DNA from: Victivallaceae bacterium
GTDB lineage: Bacteria > Verrucomicrobiota > Lentisphaeria > Victivallales > Victivallaceae
DNA: 24,240 nt
Assembly: GCA_016292515.1 (NCBI GenBank)
Contig: JAEDIJ010000031.1
Location: 1 to 24,240 of the forward strand
Direction of reading: 5' to 3'
Below the pieces are notes generated by a model. The model had not been told where the DNA came from. It worked only from the letters and a program-made list of their open reading frames with translations, and did not search any database. Positions 1 to 8,536 of this stretch are shown in pieces. The translations under genes were made by a program, and so were the position numbers. Numbering within the stretch: the stretch's first letter is position 1; every line of letters begins with the position of its first letter.

Positions 1-419
1 CCGTCGACGGCGGCGCGTTTTTGCCCGAAAGCGATGGAAGCGATCGCGCCCGCCGTATAATCTCCTATTCCCGGCAGATCCCTGACCGCGGCGTAATCAG
101 AGGGAAAAACGCCGCCGTATTGCCGCATCACGGCGATCGCTGCTTTTTTGAGCATCGCGGCGCGGCGGTAATAACCGAGCCCCTGCCACAATTTGAGCAA
201 CTCCTCGTCGGGCACTTGACTCAACGACGCGAAGTCGGGCAAACGTTTGAGAAAACGCCGATAATAGGGAATGACCGTTTCAACTCTCGTCTGTTGCAGC
301 ATCACCTCGGAAACCAGTATCGCGTAGGGATCGCGCGTTTTACGCCACGGCAGATCGCGGCGATGCAGACGATACCAGTCGATCAGCACTTCGGGAAGCG
401 CGTCGGGCAAAGATTTCAT
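1..419 (-). CDS. mutY: A/G-specific adenine DNA glycosylase MutY (partial, C-terminus cut by window edge)
   Basis: Base-excision repair enzyme that removes adenine mispaired with 8-oxoguanine or G. The visible 139 residues show the MutY N-terminal core: LPWRKTRDPYAILVSEVMLQ, holding the catalytic Glu of the SEVMLQQT motif, then LWQGLGYYRRA, and the helix-hairpin-helix LPGIGDYTAGAIASIAFG. The window ends inside the VDGN motif that carries the catalytic Asp, so the Fe-S and 8-oxoG-recognition domains are not visible. The ATG at 417-419 overlaps the TGA of the upstream macrodomain gene (ATGA), which makes it the last visible gene of a minus-strand operon. Identity is firm from the motifs; whether the rest is intact cannot be judged. 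Confidence 0.95.
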   Translation of the reverse strand, partial: MKSLPDALPEVLIDWYRLHRRDLPWRKTRDPYAILVSEVMLQQTRVETVIPYYRRFLKRLPDFASLSQVPDEELLKLWQGLGYYRRAAMLKKAAIAVMRQYGGVFPSDYAAVRDLPGIGDYTAGAIASIAFGQKRAAVD

Positions 420-919
420 TCTTCCACCAGAAGTTTCCGGTAAAGTTCGCAATCGTCCAAAGAAAAGCAACAGAAAATCACTTTTTCAGGCAGAACTTCC
501 CGCCATTCACGAACGGCCTGCAACGCGATTTTTGCCGCGCGCTCTTTGGGGAAACGATAGACGCCCGTACTGATGCAAGGAAAAGCGATCGAGCGGCAAT
601 TGTTTTGCGAAGCAAGCCGCAAAGAATTGTCATAACAATTTTTCAACAACTCGTCTTCGCGATGACTTCCGCCGTACCATACGGGGCCGGGCGTGTGGAT
701 CACAAATTTCGCGGGAAGCAGAAATCCCGGAGTGATCCGCGCCTCCCCTGTCGGGCAGCCGCCGAAAACGCGGCACGCCGCCAGAAGTTCCTTGCCGGCG
801 GCGCGGTGGATCGCACCGTCCACGCCGCCCCCGCCGAGCAAAGTCGTATTGGCGGCGTTGACGATCGCGTCAAGCGCAAGTTTCGTGATGTCCGCAGAGA
901 TGACTTCCACGTCTCTCAT
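416..919 (-). CDS. Macrodomain protein, probable O-acetyl-ADP-ribose deacetylase (YmdB/MacroD type)
   Basis: A stand-alone macrodomain of 167 aa. It shows the ADP-ribose-binding IVNAANTTLLGGGGVDGAIH segment, FVIHTPGPVW, and the phosphate-binding loop CISTGVYRFP. Family members hydrolyse O-acetyl-ADP-ribose or remove mono-ADP-ribose from proteins. I start it at the ATG 917-919 rather than the in-frame ATG 18 bases upstream: the later ATG overlaps the TGA of the upstream glycosyltransferase gene (ATGA) and has a GGAG about 8 bases before it. Its own stop overlaps the mutY start. Co-transcription with MutY could suggest a role in DNA damage or NAD metabolism, but that is inference from neighbourhood only. 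Confidence 0.92.
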   Translation of the reverse strand: MRDVEVISADITKLALDAIVNAANTTLLGGGGVDGAIHRAAGKELLAACRVFGGCPTGEARITPGFLLPAKFVIHTPGPVWYGGSHREDELLKNCYDNSLRLASQNNCRSIAFPCISTGVYRFPKERAAKIALQAVREWREVLPEKVIFCCFSLDDCELYRKLLVEE

Positions 920-1986
920 TTTACCGCGTCTCCGCACAATTCGACACTTTGCCGCGCCGCCGAAACGGGATCAATGCCGCGGTAGCAGAGATTTTCCGGC
1001 AACGGACAAATGCGTTTCAGACAGCCGAGACAGGGGATTTCGGGAGTCAGCGTAAGATTGGAGCGCGCGCGCACCCCGGTCAACGCGGGACGCGTCGAGC
1101 CGTAGAGGGAAACCGTCGGAGTCCCGACCGCCGCGGCGAGATGGATCGCTCCGGTATCGCCGCCGCAGACGCATTTCATCAACCGCAACGCTTCCGCGAG
1201 GACGTCGACGCCGGTCTTGCCGGCAAGCGACAGACACTTCTGCGGAGGAAGTCCGCTTTTTTTCACGATATCCACGATCATCGGCAACTCCTTTGCCGTA
1301 CCGAAAAAGACGAACTTCCACGCGGGGCGAAGTTTCGCCACTTCCCGGAGGTAGGCGGCATAAAAATCCTCCGGCCAGCATTTACTCGGCCAGTTTGCGC
1401 CGGGAACGATGCCAAAAAGCGTATCATCGGCGGCGGCAAAGCAAGAATTCAGCAACGACCGGGCGGAAGACGCCGCACTTTCCTTGACTTGAAGCGGCGA
1501 AAAATCCAATGCGCGATCGTCCCAGCCGAAAGCCTTGGCGACCATCGCCAGATTGCGTTCGATCGCGTGCATCGTCCCGGCGGGGATCGCAATATGGCGG
1601 TTGTAACAGAGCGACATTCCGAATTCACGGCTCTTCGCGGGACCGAAAGCAAGTTCGCTTTTAGCGCAAAACGAAAAGATCGCACTGCGCAGAAGTCCCT
1701 GCAAGTCGATGACGGCATCGTATTTTTCGCTCCGCAGATCGCGCAGAAAATGATAAAACACCGGCAGAAACGTTTTTATTCTGCCCATTTCGCGCCGGCG
1801 GAAGATGATCTTGCGCCCGAGATTGGGGCAGTAATCGACCAATTCGGCAAAGGCAGGAGTCACCACCCAGTCGATCACGACGTCGGGGATATGGCGGACG
1901 ATCAGCCGCGCCGCAGGAAGCGCGTGGACAATATCGCCGAGACTGCTCGGTTTGATTATCAATATCCGTTCAATTTGTTTTCCCAT
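916..1986 (-). CDS. Glycosyltransferase family 9, LPS heptosyltransferase-like (WaaC-like)
   Basis: Probable inner-core LPS heptosyltransferase using ADP-heptose at the cytoplasmic face. The 356-aa protein has the GT9 N-terminal signature ILIIKPSSLGDIVHALP, a middle GIVPGANWPSKCWP segment, and the C-terminal donor-site motif GGDTGAIHLAAAVGTPTVSL. The start looks more like WaaC than WaaF, but I do not assign a gene name. A Cys-rich tail (CLGCLKRICPLPENLC) lies near residues 320-335; similar clusters occur in many GT9 proteins. The ATG is preceded by GCGGAG about 9 bases upstream. The gene follows the SGNH hydrolase after 52 bases with no visible terminator and overlaps the macrodomain gene by 4 bases, so it sits inside the operon. 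Confidence 0.9.
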   Translation of the reverse strand: MGKQIERILIIKPSSLGDIVHALPAARLIVRHIPDVVIDWVVTPAFAELVDYCPNLGRKIIFRRREMGRIKTFLPVFYHFLRDLRSEKYDAVIDLQGLLRSAIFSFCAKSELAFGPAKSREFGMSLCYNRHIAIPAGTMHAIERNLAMVAKAFGWDDRALDFSPLQVKESAASSARSLLNSCFAAADDTLFGIVPGANWPSKCWPEDFYAAYLREVAKLRPAWKFVFFGTAKELPMIVDIVKKSGLPPQKCLSLAGKTGVDVLAEALRLMKCVCGGDTGAIHLAAAVGTPTVSLYGSTRPALTGVRARSNLTLTPEIPCLGCLKRICPLPENLCYRGIDPVSAARQSVELCGDAVK

Positions 1987-2038
1987 TTGAAAGACTCCGC
2001 TTTTTCATAAGATAGCCCGTCCCGCGGAAAATTGCCAG

Positions 2039-2737
2039 TTACTTTTGCACGAATCGTTCAAGATAGGGGCGCAACGCCTCGGCGTAGACCTGATATCCGG
2101 CTTCCGACGGGTGGAGGTGGTCGTCGAGATAAAGTTCCGTTTTCAAATGCCCTGCCCCGTCGACGAAAAAAGGCGAAAAGTCCGCAAAAAAGACCGTTTT
2201 GCCGTCGGCGAAGTCGGAAATAATGGCATTGATCTCCCGGTTTCCGACATTGTGTCCGCTGTCGCCGCCCTCGGCGTGCGGCAGGACACCCAAAAGGAGA
2301 ATTTTGGTATCGGGCGTCAACCGCCGCAGGGAATTGACCGCGCGGCGGATGCCCGCCGCCGCTTCGCGCGGACCGGACTCGTTGAATTCAAAGTGATTGG
2401 TGCCGATCAAAATGACGGCAAGTTGCGGTTGAAGCACGGGAAAAAAGTCGCCGTGTTCGATGACGTAGAGCATCTGCTGGGTACGGTCGCCGATGAAGCC
2501 GAGATCGAGCCAGCAATAATTTTTCATCGCGGCGTCGGAAACGTTTTTGCCGAAGCCCTCGCGTTCAAAATTCTGCGTGATGCTGTCGCCGAAAAGGACG
2601 ACTTCGACCGCTTTGCCGAGGCGTTTGGCGATTTCGGCTTTTTCGCGGTAGCGGACGCACCACCAGTTGGAGGGATCGGTTTCTCGCGGCACGGGCGTCG
2701 TCGCCCGCAACAAGGCTTCGGAGTCTAAATTTTCCAT
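2039..2737 (-). CDS. SGNH/GDSL-family hydrolase (PAF acetylhydrolase-like)
   Basis: A 232-aa single-domain esterase or lipase-type hydrolase. Block I is VVLFGDSIT with the nucleophile Ser52. The GTNH at 112-115 supplies the block III Asn, and DDHLHP at 205-210 holds the catalytic Asp/His pair (D206, H209). The spacing resembles the PAF-acetylhydrolase beta/gamma-like branch, whose bacterial members deacylate lipids or sugars. No signal peptide is visible, so it is probably cytoplasmic. I start it at the ATG 2735-2737; an earlier in-frame ATG would add 17 residues with no family similarity and overlap the dehydrogenase further. It overlaps the upstream short-chain dehydrogenase gene by 13 bases. 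The substrate cannot be told from sequence; position next to the heptosyltransferase makes an envelope glycolipid one possibility. Confidence 0.88.
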   Translation of the reverse strand: MENLDSEALLRATTPVPRETDPSNWWCVRYREKAEIAKRLGKAVEVVLFGDSITQNFEREGFGKNVSDAAMKNYCWLDLGFIGDRTQQMLYVIEHGDFFPVLQPQLAVILIGTNHFEFNESGPREAAAGIRRAVNSLRRLTPDTKILLLGVLPHAEGGDSGHNVGNREINAIISDFADGKTVFFADFSPFFVDGAGHLKTELYLDDHLHPSEAGYQVYAEALRPYLERFVQK

Positions 2738-3474
2738 AATTTCAAACTGACTTTCTGATAGATGCCGGGAATGATCGCGCGCAACCAAAAGAGCGCGAAT
2801 TTCAGCATCGCAGGATAAGTGACGCGCCGCTTTTTCCTTTGCCAGGCGCGGTAAACGAAAGAAGCTAATTTTTCCGGCGACGTCCGGCTCGAACCGGGCG
2901 AATCCGGCACATCCCGATGAGCAAAAGCGCGGCGCGAAAAGCCGGTGTTGATCTGCCCCGGAGCAACATCCAAAACGTGAATATTGCGGCGGCTCAACTC
3001 GACGCCGAGCGTATTGGAAAACATCGCGACGGCGGCTTTGGCGGCGCAGTAAGCCCCCATACAGGGGACCCAGAGTTTTCCCGCCGCGCTGGAAATGTTG
3101 ATGATGGAGCCTTGCGCTTTTGCCAGTTGCGGCAAAAGAATGCGCGTCAACGCGACGACGGCAAAAAAGTCAAGTTCAAAGAGTTTGCGCAATTCCGCTT
3201 CGGGCAACTCCTCCCACGTCGCGTAACTCCCCATTCCGGCATTGTTGACGAGGACATCGAGCCTGTCGAATTTTTCCGCGACAAAGGCGGCGATCTTTTC
3301 CTGATCGGAGCGTTGCGTTATGTCCGCTTCGATCCAGTGCGGCAGTTCAACGGGAGGACGATGCCGGCTGACGCCGATCACGATATGACCGTGCGACAAA
3401 AAACACTTCGCCATCGCGAGGCCGAGACCGCTTGAAGCACCCGTGATCAAAACGATTTTTTTCGAGTCATTCAT
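2725..3474 (-). CDS. Short-chain dehydrogenase/reductase (classical SDR)
   Basis: A 249-aa NAD(P)-dependent oxidoreductase with a Rossmann fold. Visible motifs are TGASSGLG at 11-18 (cofactor binding), LVNNAG ending at 80, the catalytic Ser at about 129, and YCAAK with Tyr142 and Lys146. SRHRP after the second strand suggests an NADP preference, which is inference. The C-terminus has a hydrophobic stretch (LKFALFWLRAIIPGIY, about 224-239) that could associate with the membrane. I use the ATG 3472-3474; a longer reading adds 43 residues that are simply the upstream phosphatase gene in another frame. The start overlaps the phosphatase stop by 8 bases. Substrate unknown. Confidence 0.9.
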   Translation of the reverse strand: MNDSKKIVLITGASSGLGLAMAKCFLSHGHIVIGVSRHRPPVELPHWIEADITQRSDQEKIAAFVAEKFDRLDVLVNNAGMGSYATWEELPEAELRKLFELDFFAVVALTRILLPQLAKAQGSIINISSAAGKLWVPCMGAYCAAKAAVAMFSNTLGVELSRRNIHVLDVAPGQINTGFSRRAFAHRDVPDSPGSSRTSPEKLASFVYRAWQRKKRRVTYPAMLKFALFWLRAIIPGIYQKVSLKLWKI

Positions 3475-4630
3475 TTTCCAGCATAATGGAACGGAATCTC
3501 GCGATGTCTTCCTGCGTAAAACCGTTGTCAAGGACGTATTTTTCGATCTTTTCGTTGATCGAATTTCCCTCGTATTTTTGAAATCCGGCGACGAGGTGAT
3601 CAAATAATCTTGCGTGGCAGAAGCGGGTACTGGAATTCCAGAAGCCGGTCACTTCCCAGTCAAGATAAAGTTCCTCCTCCGGCACTCCGAGCAGTCCGTT
3701 GAGGATAAACGCGAGCGCGCCGGTGCGATCCTGTCCGGCAATGCAGTGGAAGTCGATCGGATAATTTTTTTCGTCGAGAAAAAGCCGGAAATCCCGCTGA
3801 AAGGCGCGCCGCCCGAAATCGCCTTGCATATGCTGGTATTGCGAGGAGGAAATATGACACCATTTCACCTTGTCCCCGGCGGGAGAAACGGTCATTCCGG
3901 CGCATTCCTTGTCGCTGCGCAGATCGAGATCGGTTTTGATGCCGAGATCCTCGACGAAATAGGCTTGGGATCGCGCGGTAAAACGGACTTTTCCCGGTTT
4001 GTCGCCGGAAGCGTTGTCATTCAATCCGGCGTTGCGGTAGATCATCCCCTGCTTGACGCGTCTGCCGTCAAGCGTTTTGCGGCCGCCGAGGTCGCGGACG
4101 TTGGGAATGCCGGCGATGCGGAGCAGACGCGGCGCGACGTCCTCCGTCTGAAACGCGGCGACACGGGAAACGCCTTTGCCGTCGGAAACGCGCCAGTAAT
4201 AACATCGGGCGATTTTGAGGTTGCCGAGACGAAGAGAAGTCGCCGTCGTCATTGCGCAAACGGCTTCCGACATATCTGGCTTTTCCGAAATCATTACGGT
4301 GTAAGTGCAATTTTTGCCGATCGGATTCCAGCTGAGCGTGACCGTTTTCGGGAAATAACCGTAAGAGACCATTTCTTTTCGTTTTTCCCGGTCGGCAAAA
4401 AAGGCAATCCGCTCCACACGGGGCATCGCGATAAAACTTTTCTGCTTTTGACTTAAAAGCGGCACAACGACATTGTTTGCCGGAGCCGTCAGGACGATTT
4501 CAGCTGCGGGCAAAGAAAATTCCGGCGACGCGGCGGTACGCTTCCCGTCGGCGAGAATATAGACCGGCGGCGCGCCCCGAAGCACCGCGGCGAAAAGAAT
4601 TCCCCAAAGAACGATTGCAATTTTTCGCAT
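3467..4630 (-). CDS. Secreted tyrosine-protein-phosphatase-like protein with N-terminal fibronectin-type-III-like region
   Basis: A 387-aa protein with an N-terminal signal peptide (basic MRK, hydrophobic core, probable cleavage after about residue 20, RGA). A beta-rich region at about 95-165 (TLSWNP, CYYWRVSDGKG) looks like a fibronectin III domain. The C-terminal domain fits the Y_phosphatase3 / bacterial tyrosine phosphatase family: IPNVRDLGG at 175-183, DLRSDKE, and the P-loop HCIAGQDRTG with Cys296 and Arg302 (CX5R). It is probably periplasmic or surface-exposed and dephosphorylates a phosphotyrosine or phospholipid substrate that cannot be named. It is the first gene of the minus-strand operon, with AGGAGG at 4635-4640 just before the ATG and a good promoter upstream. 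Confidence 0.88.
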   Translation of the reverse strand: MRKIAIVLWGILFAAVLRGAPPVYILADGKRTAASPEFSLPAAEIVLTAPANNVVVPLLSQKQKSFIAMPRVERIAFFADREKRKEMVSYGYFPKTVTLSWNPIGKNCTYTVMISEKPDMSEAVCAMTTATSLRLGNLKIARCYYWRVSDGKGVSRVAAFQTEDVAPRLLRIAGIPNVRDLGGRKTLDGRRVKQGMIYRNAGLNDNASGDKPGKVRFTARSQAYFVEDLGIKTDLDLRSDKECAGMTVSPAGDKVKWCHISSSQYQHMQGDFGRRAFQRDFRLFLDEKNYPIDFHCIAGQDRTGALAFILNGLLGVPEEELYLDWEVTGFWNSSTRFCHARLFDHLVAGFQKYEGNSINEKIEKYVLDNGFTQEDIARFRSIMLENE

Positions 4631-4651
4631 AAGCCCTCCTGTATTTTAGAA

Positions 4652-4680
4652 AATATATCACGATATCCCGTATGCGTCAA
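4652..4680 (-). promoter_or_regulatory. Sigma70-type promoter for the phosphatase-mutY operon
   Basis: On the minus strand TTGACG (4675-4680), a 17-bp spacer, then TATATT (4652-4657). It sits 22 bases upstream of the phosphatase ATG, with AGGAGG between. Spacing and hexamers are near consensus. It is divergent from the promoter of the ABC exporter operon; the two -35 boxes are 38 bp apart. Confidence 0.75.
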
Positions 4681-4718
4681 GTACAGCTTCCCGATAAAAT
4701 GCCATCATCACGTCTAAT

Positions 4719-4747
4719 TTGAAAATCCGCCTCCTCTGTGCTATATT
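4719..4747 (+). promoter_or_regulatory. Sigma70-type promoter for the yhiI-rbbA-yhhJ operon
   Basis: TTGAAA (4719-4724), a 17-bp spacer, then TATATT (4742-4747), 36 bases before the ATG of the membrane-fusion gene. AGGAG at 4771-4775 is the ribosome-binding site. Back-to-back with the divergent promoter of the phosphatase operon. Confidence 0.75.
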
Positions 4748-4783
4748 ATGGCGTTGCATTTACGATAAAAAGGAGTGTTCTTT

Positions 4784-5761
4784 ATGAGAAAAATCTGGCT
4801 TGCTGTTCTGCTTGTCGCCGTCCTCGGCGCGGGATATTACGTCTATCGCCTCTACGAGGAAAGTCAATTGGATCACAACCCTGCCCTCACCCACGGTAAT
4901 GGCAGACTCGAAGCCACCGAGGTGAGCATCGCGACGAAACTCGGCGGACGTATCGAAGAGATCTCCGTCAACGAGGGCGACTGTGTTGTCAAAGGTCAAC
5001 TGCTCGCCCGTACTCAAACCAACATTCTCGCCGCGGTTCTGGCGACCTCCAAAGCGAAACTCAATCAGGCGAAAGCCGCGAAATTGAGCAAAGATGCGAC
5101 CGTCAATCAGAAACAAAGCATATTCGACGGCGCCGAAAAAACCTATAAGCGTCAGTCCGAATTGTGGAAAAGCAAAGCGACTTCACAACAGAATTTCGAA
5201 AACGCGGAAACGGAATACAATTCCGCTCAAGCGGCGCTTCTGCTCGCAAAAGCCGACCTCGCAGGTGCCATCGCCAACATCGAAGCCGCCGAAGCGGAGA
5301 TCGCCGTTGTCCAGGCAAATATCGACGACAGCAATCTCGTCGCGCCGATCGACGGCAGGATCCAATACCGCGTTGCCGAACCGGGCGAAGTGCTTGCCCC
5401 CGGCGGCAGGGTTTTGAACCTCGTCGATCTTTCCGACGTCTATATGAATTTTTTCCTGCCGGAGCAACAGGCAGGGCAAATCAAGATCGGCGCGGAAGTG
5501 CGGATCGTCCTCGATGCGATGCCGGACTTCCCGATCCCGGCGCGCGTTTCCTTTGTTTCCGACGTCGCGCAATTCACGCCCAAAACGGTGGAAACCAAAG
5601 TCGAACGGCAGAAACTGATGTTTCGCGTCAAGGCGAAAATCGACCCGGCTCTGCTCAAAAAGTATCCCGACCTCATCAAAACCGGAGTTCCCGGCGTGGC
5701 GTGGATCAAAGTCGATCCCAATGCGCAATGGCCCAAGAAACTGGAATTGAAGCAGCTCTAA
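4784..5761 (+). CDS. yhiI: HlyD/YhiI-family membrane-fusion protein of an ABC exporter
   Basis: Periplasmic adaptor subunit, 325 aa, anchored by one N-terminal transmembrane helix (residues 4-20). A first lipoyl half lies at about 40-80 (GRLEATEVSIATKLGGRI), followed by an Ala/Glu/Lys-rich coiled-coil hairpin at about 82-182, then the second lipoyl half NLVAPIDGRIQYRVAEPGEV and a beta-barrel region. This domain order is typical of HlyD/YhiI adaptors that link an inner-membrane ABC transporter to the outer membrane. The start at ATG 4784 is set by AGGAG 8 bases upstream; an in-frame GTG at 4775 falls inside that site. The TAA is directly followed by the rbbA ATG with no gap, so translation is probably coupled. 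Substrate unknown. Confidence 0.9.
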   Translation: MRKIWLAVLLVAVLGAGYYVYRLYEESQLDHNPALTHGNGRLEATEVSIATKLGGRIEEISVNEGDCVVKGQLLARTQTNILAAVLATSKAKLNQAKAAKLSKDATVNQKQSIFDGAEKTYKRQSELWKSKATSQQNFENAETEYNSAQAALLLAKADLAGAIANIEAAEAEIAVVQANIDDSNLVAPIDGRIQYRVAEPGEVLAPGGRVLNLVDLSDVYMNFFLPEQQAGQIKIGAEVRIVLDAMPDFPIPARVSFVSDVAQFTPKTVETKVERQKLMFRVKAKIDPALLKKYPDLIKTGVPGVAWIKVDPNAQWPKKLELKQL

Positions 5762-8530
5762 ATGAAACCGCTTCCCGGAAAAAAAACGGAAAGAACTTCC
5801 GTTTGTTTTCATCACCTGTCGTACCGTTACGGCAAAACACAGGCGTTGAAAGATGTCTCTTTTTCGCTTGCTCCGCAGAAACTTGTCGGTCTGATCGGAC
5901 CGGACGGCGTCGGCAAATCGACGTTGCTTTCCCTTATTTCCGGCGCCCGCGCCATTCAAAGCGGAGATCTCTTCGTCCTCGGTGGAAATCTGCGAAGCAT
6001 CACCCACCGCAAAGCGGTCTGTCCGCGCATCGCCTATATGCCGCAGGGCCTCGGCAAAAACCTCTATTTCACATTGACGGTGGAGGAAAATCTGCAATTT
6101 TTTGCCCGTCTTTTCGGACACGACGCCGCCGAACGCCGCCGCCGCATCGATCATCTGACCAAAAGTACGGGATTGTATCCTTTTCTCGACCGTCCGGCGG
6201 GGAAACTTTCCGGCGGCATGAAGCAGAAATTAGGTCTTTGCTGTGCGCTGATCCACGACCCCGACCTCCTGATCCTCGATGAACCGACGACCGGCGTCGA
6301 TCCGCTGGCGCGACGGCAGTTCTGGGATCTGATCGACCGCATCCGCGCCGAGCGGAAAAATATGAGCGTCATCGTCGCCACCGCTTATATGGACGAAGCC
6401 CAGCGTTTCGACCAGTTGATCGCGATGGACGACGGCAGGATCCTCGCGACCGGCACGCCGCAGGAATTACTGGAAAAGACGCACCAGAGCAATCTCGACG
6501 CGGCATTCATCCAGTTGCTTCCCGAAAGCAAACGGCAGGATCACCGCGAACTGGTCGTGCCGCCGTTGCCCGACGCCGCCGCCAACGAGATCGCGATCAA
6601 AGCGACCGGACTCACCAAACGCTTCGGTAAATTCACCGCCGTCGATCACGTCAGTTTTGAAATTCCGCGGGGCGAAATTTTCGGTTTTCTCGGCTCCAAC
6701 GGTTGCGGCAAGACGACGACGATGCGGATGTTGACGGGATTGTTGCCGGTGACGGAGGGCAATGCCGAAATTTTCGGAGTTTCCACCGGACATAATACGA
6801 TGGCGAGCCGTCTCAACCTCGGTTATATGACGCAGAGTTTTTCCCTCTACGGAGAGTTGACGGTACGCCAGAATCTGGAACTTTACGCGCATCTTTACCG
6901 CATTCCCCGCGATCAGGTGCCCGGACGCGTCGAAGAAATGCTTCAGCGTTTCCATTTGCAGGAGGTCGCCAACATCTACCCGAAATCGCTTCCTCTCGGC
7001 ATCAAACAGCGGCTTTCGCTGGCGGCGGCGGTGATCCATCATCCGCAACTTCTGATCCTCGACGAACCGACTTCCGGCGTCGACCCGGTCGCACGCGATG
7101 CCTTTTGGGAACTCATCATCGAACTTTCACGCCGCGACAAGGTGACGATTTTCATCACCACCCACTTTATGAATGAGGCGGAGCGTTGCGATCGCGTTTC
7201 GCTGATGCACCAGGGACGCTCGCTCGCCTGCGACACGCCCGGTAATCTCGTCAAGGCGCGTCGCGCCCGGGATCTGGAGGAGGCTTTCATCGGCTTTTTG
7301 GAAGAAGCATCCGGTCCCGCGGAGGAAAGCCTGAATGAAGAAAAAATCTCAATGCAGACGGACACCCCCGTCAAAACTCCGTGGTGGCATATTTTTGCCG
7401 ATCACTTCAATATCCGTCGCTGGTACAGCTGTATGTGGCGCGAGACACTGGAACTCGCCCGTGACCCGATCCGGGCGACGCTCGCCCTTTTCGGCGCAAT
7501 GCTGCTGATGGCGGTCACCGGATACGGCATCAGCATGGATGTGGAAAATCTTCGCTACGCCGTATGGGACAACGACCACAGCGAATTGAGCGTCGATTAC
7601 GCCAACAACATCGCGGGCTCCCGTTATTTCATCGAACATCCTCCCGTCAAAGATTATCAGGATATCGACTACCGTATGAGCAACGGAGAACTTTCGCTCG
7701 TCGTGGAGATCCCGCCCGATTTCGGGAAGAAATTGGAGCACGGTCTGCAACCGGAAGTCGCTTTCTGGATCGACGGAGCGATGCCGATGCGCGCCGAGAC
7801 CATCAACGGATATGTCCAAATGCTCCACCAGGGGTGGCTTCTGGATTTCGCCAAGCACAGAATGCCGGTCGCGTCGCAAAATGCATCCGTTTCGGTACAG
7901 GTGCGCTATCACTACAACCCCGACGTGCGCAGTCTCCCCGCAATGGTGCCGGCGATGATCCCGATTCTGTTGCTGGTGGTTCCCGCCGTGCTCGCCGCGC
8001 TCGCGGTCGTCCGCGAAAAGGAAAACGGCTCGATCATCAATTTGTACGTGACGCCTTTGACGCGGCTGGAATTCCTGTTGGGGAAACAATGTCCCTATGT
8101 GATTTTCGGCACATTCAGCGGCATTCTGCAAGTTCTGATGGCGGTTTTTATTTTTGACGTCCCCGTCAAAGGAAGCGTGCCGTTTCTGCTTTTCTCGATT
8201 CTGGTCTACTCGATCCTGGCGACGGGATTCGGACTTCTCGCCTCGTCGGTCACCCGAAGCCAGATCGCCGTGATCTTTCTGACGATGCTCGGCACGATCC
8301 TGCCGGCGACCCAGTTGTGCGGTTTGATCACCCCCGTCCGTGCGCAGAATCCGCTGGCGCAGACGATCGCCGCATTTTATCCGACGACCTATATGTTGCT
8401 GATATGCCGCGGCGTTTTCAACAAATCGCTCGGTTTCGCCGAACTTTTCCGCTTCCTCCTGCCGATGCTCATCATGGTGCCAAGCTTCGTGATTTTCGGA
8501 GTATCGCTGCTGAAAAAACAGGAGTCGTAA
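5762..8530 (+). CDS. rbbA: RbbA-like ABC transporter: two ATPase domains fused to an ABC-2 permease
   Basis: A 922-aa fusion. ATPase domain 1 has Walker A GPDGVGKST at 46-54, signature LSGGM at 149-153 and Walker B LLILDEP at 169-175; its switch position reads ATAYMDEA, without the usual His. ATPase domain 2 has GSNGCGKTT at 311-319, a degenerate signature LPLGIKQ at 410-416, LLILDEP at 430-436 and an intact TTHFMNEA. From about residue 555 an ABC-2 permease follows: one membrane helix, a large extracytoplasmic loop, then a helix cluster with VREKENGSIINLYVTP. Length, order and both degenerate motifs match E. coli RbbA (YhiH) as I remember it, a protein reported to bind ribosomes. Here it lies between a YhiI-like adaptor and a YhhJ-like permease, which points to an exporter. 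Confidence 0.93.
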   Translation: MKPLPGKKTERTSVCFHHLSYRYGKTQALKDVSFSLAPQKLVGLIGPDGVGKSTLLSLISGARAIQSGDLFVLGGNLRSITHRKAVCPRIAYMPQGLGKNLYFTLTVEENLQFFARLFGHDAAERRRRIDHLTKSTGLYPFLDRPAGKLSGGMKQKLGLCCALIHDPDLLILDEPTTGVDPLARRQFWDLIDRIRAERKNMSVIVATAYMDEAQRFDQLIAMDDGRILATGTPQELLEKTHQSNLDAAFIQLLPESKRQDHRELVVPPLPDAAANEIAIKATGLTKRFGKFTAVDHVSFEIPRGEIFGFLGSNGCGKTTTMRMLTGLLPVTEGNAEIFGVSTGHNTMASRLNLGYMTQSFSLYGELTVRQNLELYAHLYRIPRDQVPGRVEEMLQRFHLQEVANIYPKSLPLGIKQRLSLAAAVIHHPQLLILDEPTSGVDPVARDAFWELIIELSRRDKVTIFITTHFMNEAERCDRVSLMHQGRSLACDTPGNLVKARRARDLEEAFIGFLEEASGPAEESLNEEKISMQTDTPVKTPWWHIFADHFNIRRWYSCMWRETLELARDPIRATLALFGAMLLMAVTGYGISMDVENLRYAVWDNDHSELSVDYANNIAGSRYFIEHPPVKDYQDIDYRMSNGELSLVVEIPPDFGKKLEHGLQPEVAFWIDGAMPMRAETINGYVQMLHQGWLLDFAKHRMPVASQNASVSVQVRYHYNPDVRSLPAMVPAMIPILLLVVPAVLAALAVVREKENGSIINLYVTPLTRLEFLLGKQCPYVIFGTFSGILQVLMAVFIFDVPVKGSVPFLLFSILVYSILATGFGLLASSVTRSQIAVIFLTMLGTILPATQLCGLITPVRAQNPLAQTIAAFYPTTYMLLICRGVFNKSLGFAELFRFLLPMLIMVPSFVIFGVSLLKKQES

Positions 8531-8536
8531 ATCATT

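Noticed and set aside
21..443. Plus-strand frame opposite mutY
   Set aside because: Shadow of MutY; the minus strand has clear catalytic motifs.
949..2010. 353-codon plus-strand frame opposite the heptosyltransferase
   Set aside because: His/Arg-rich shadow translation with no family features; the minus-strand frame carries GT9 motifs.
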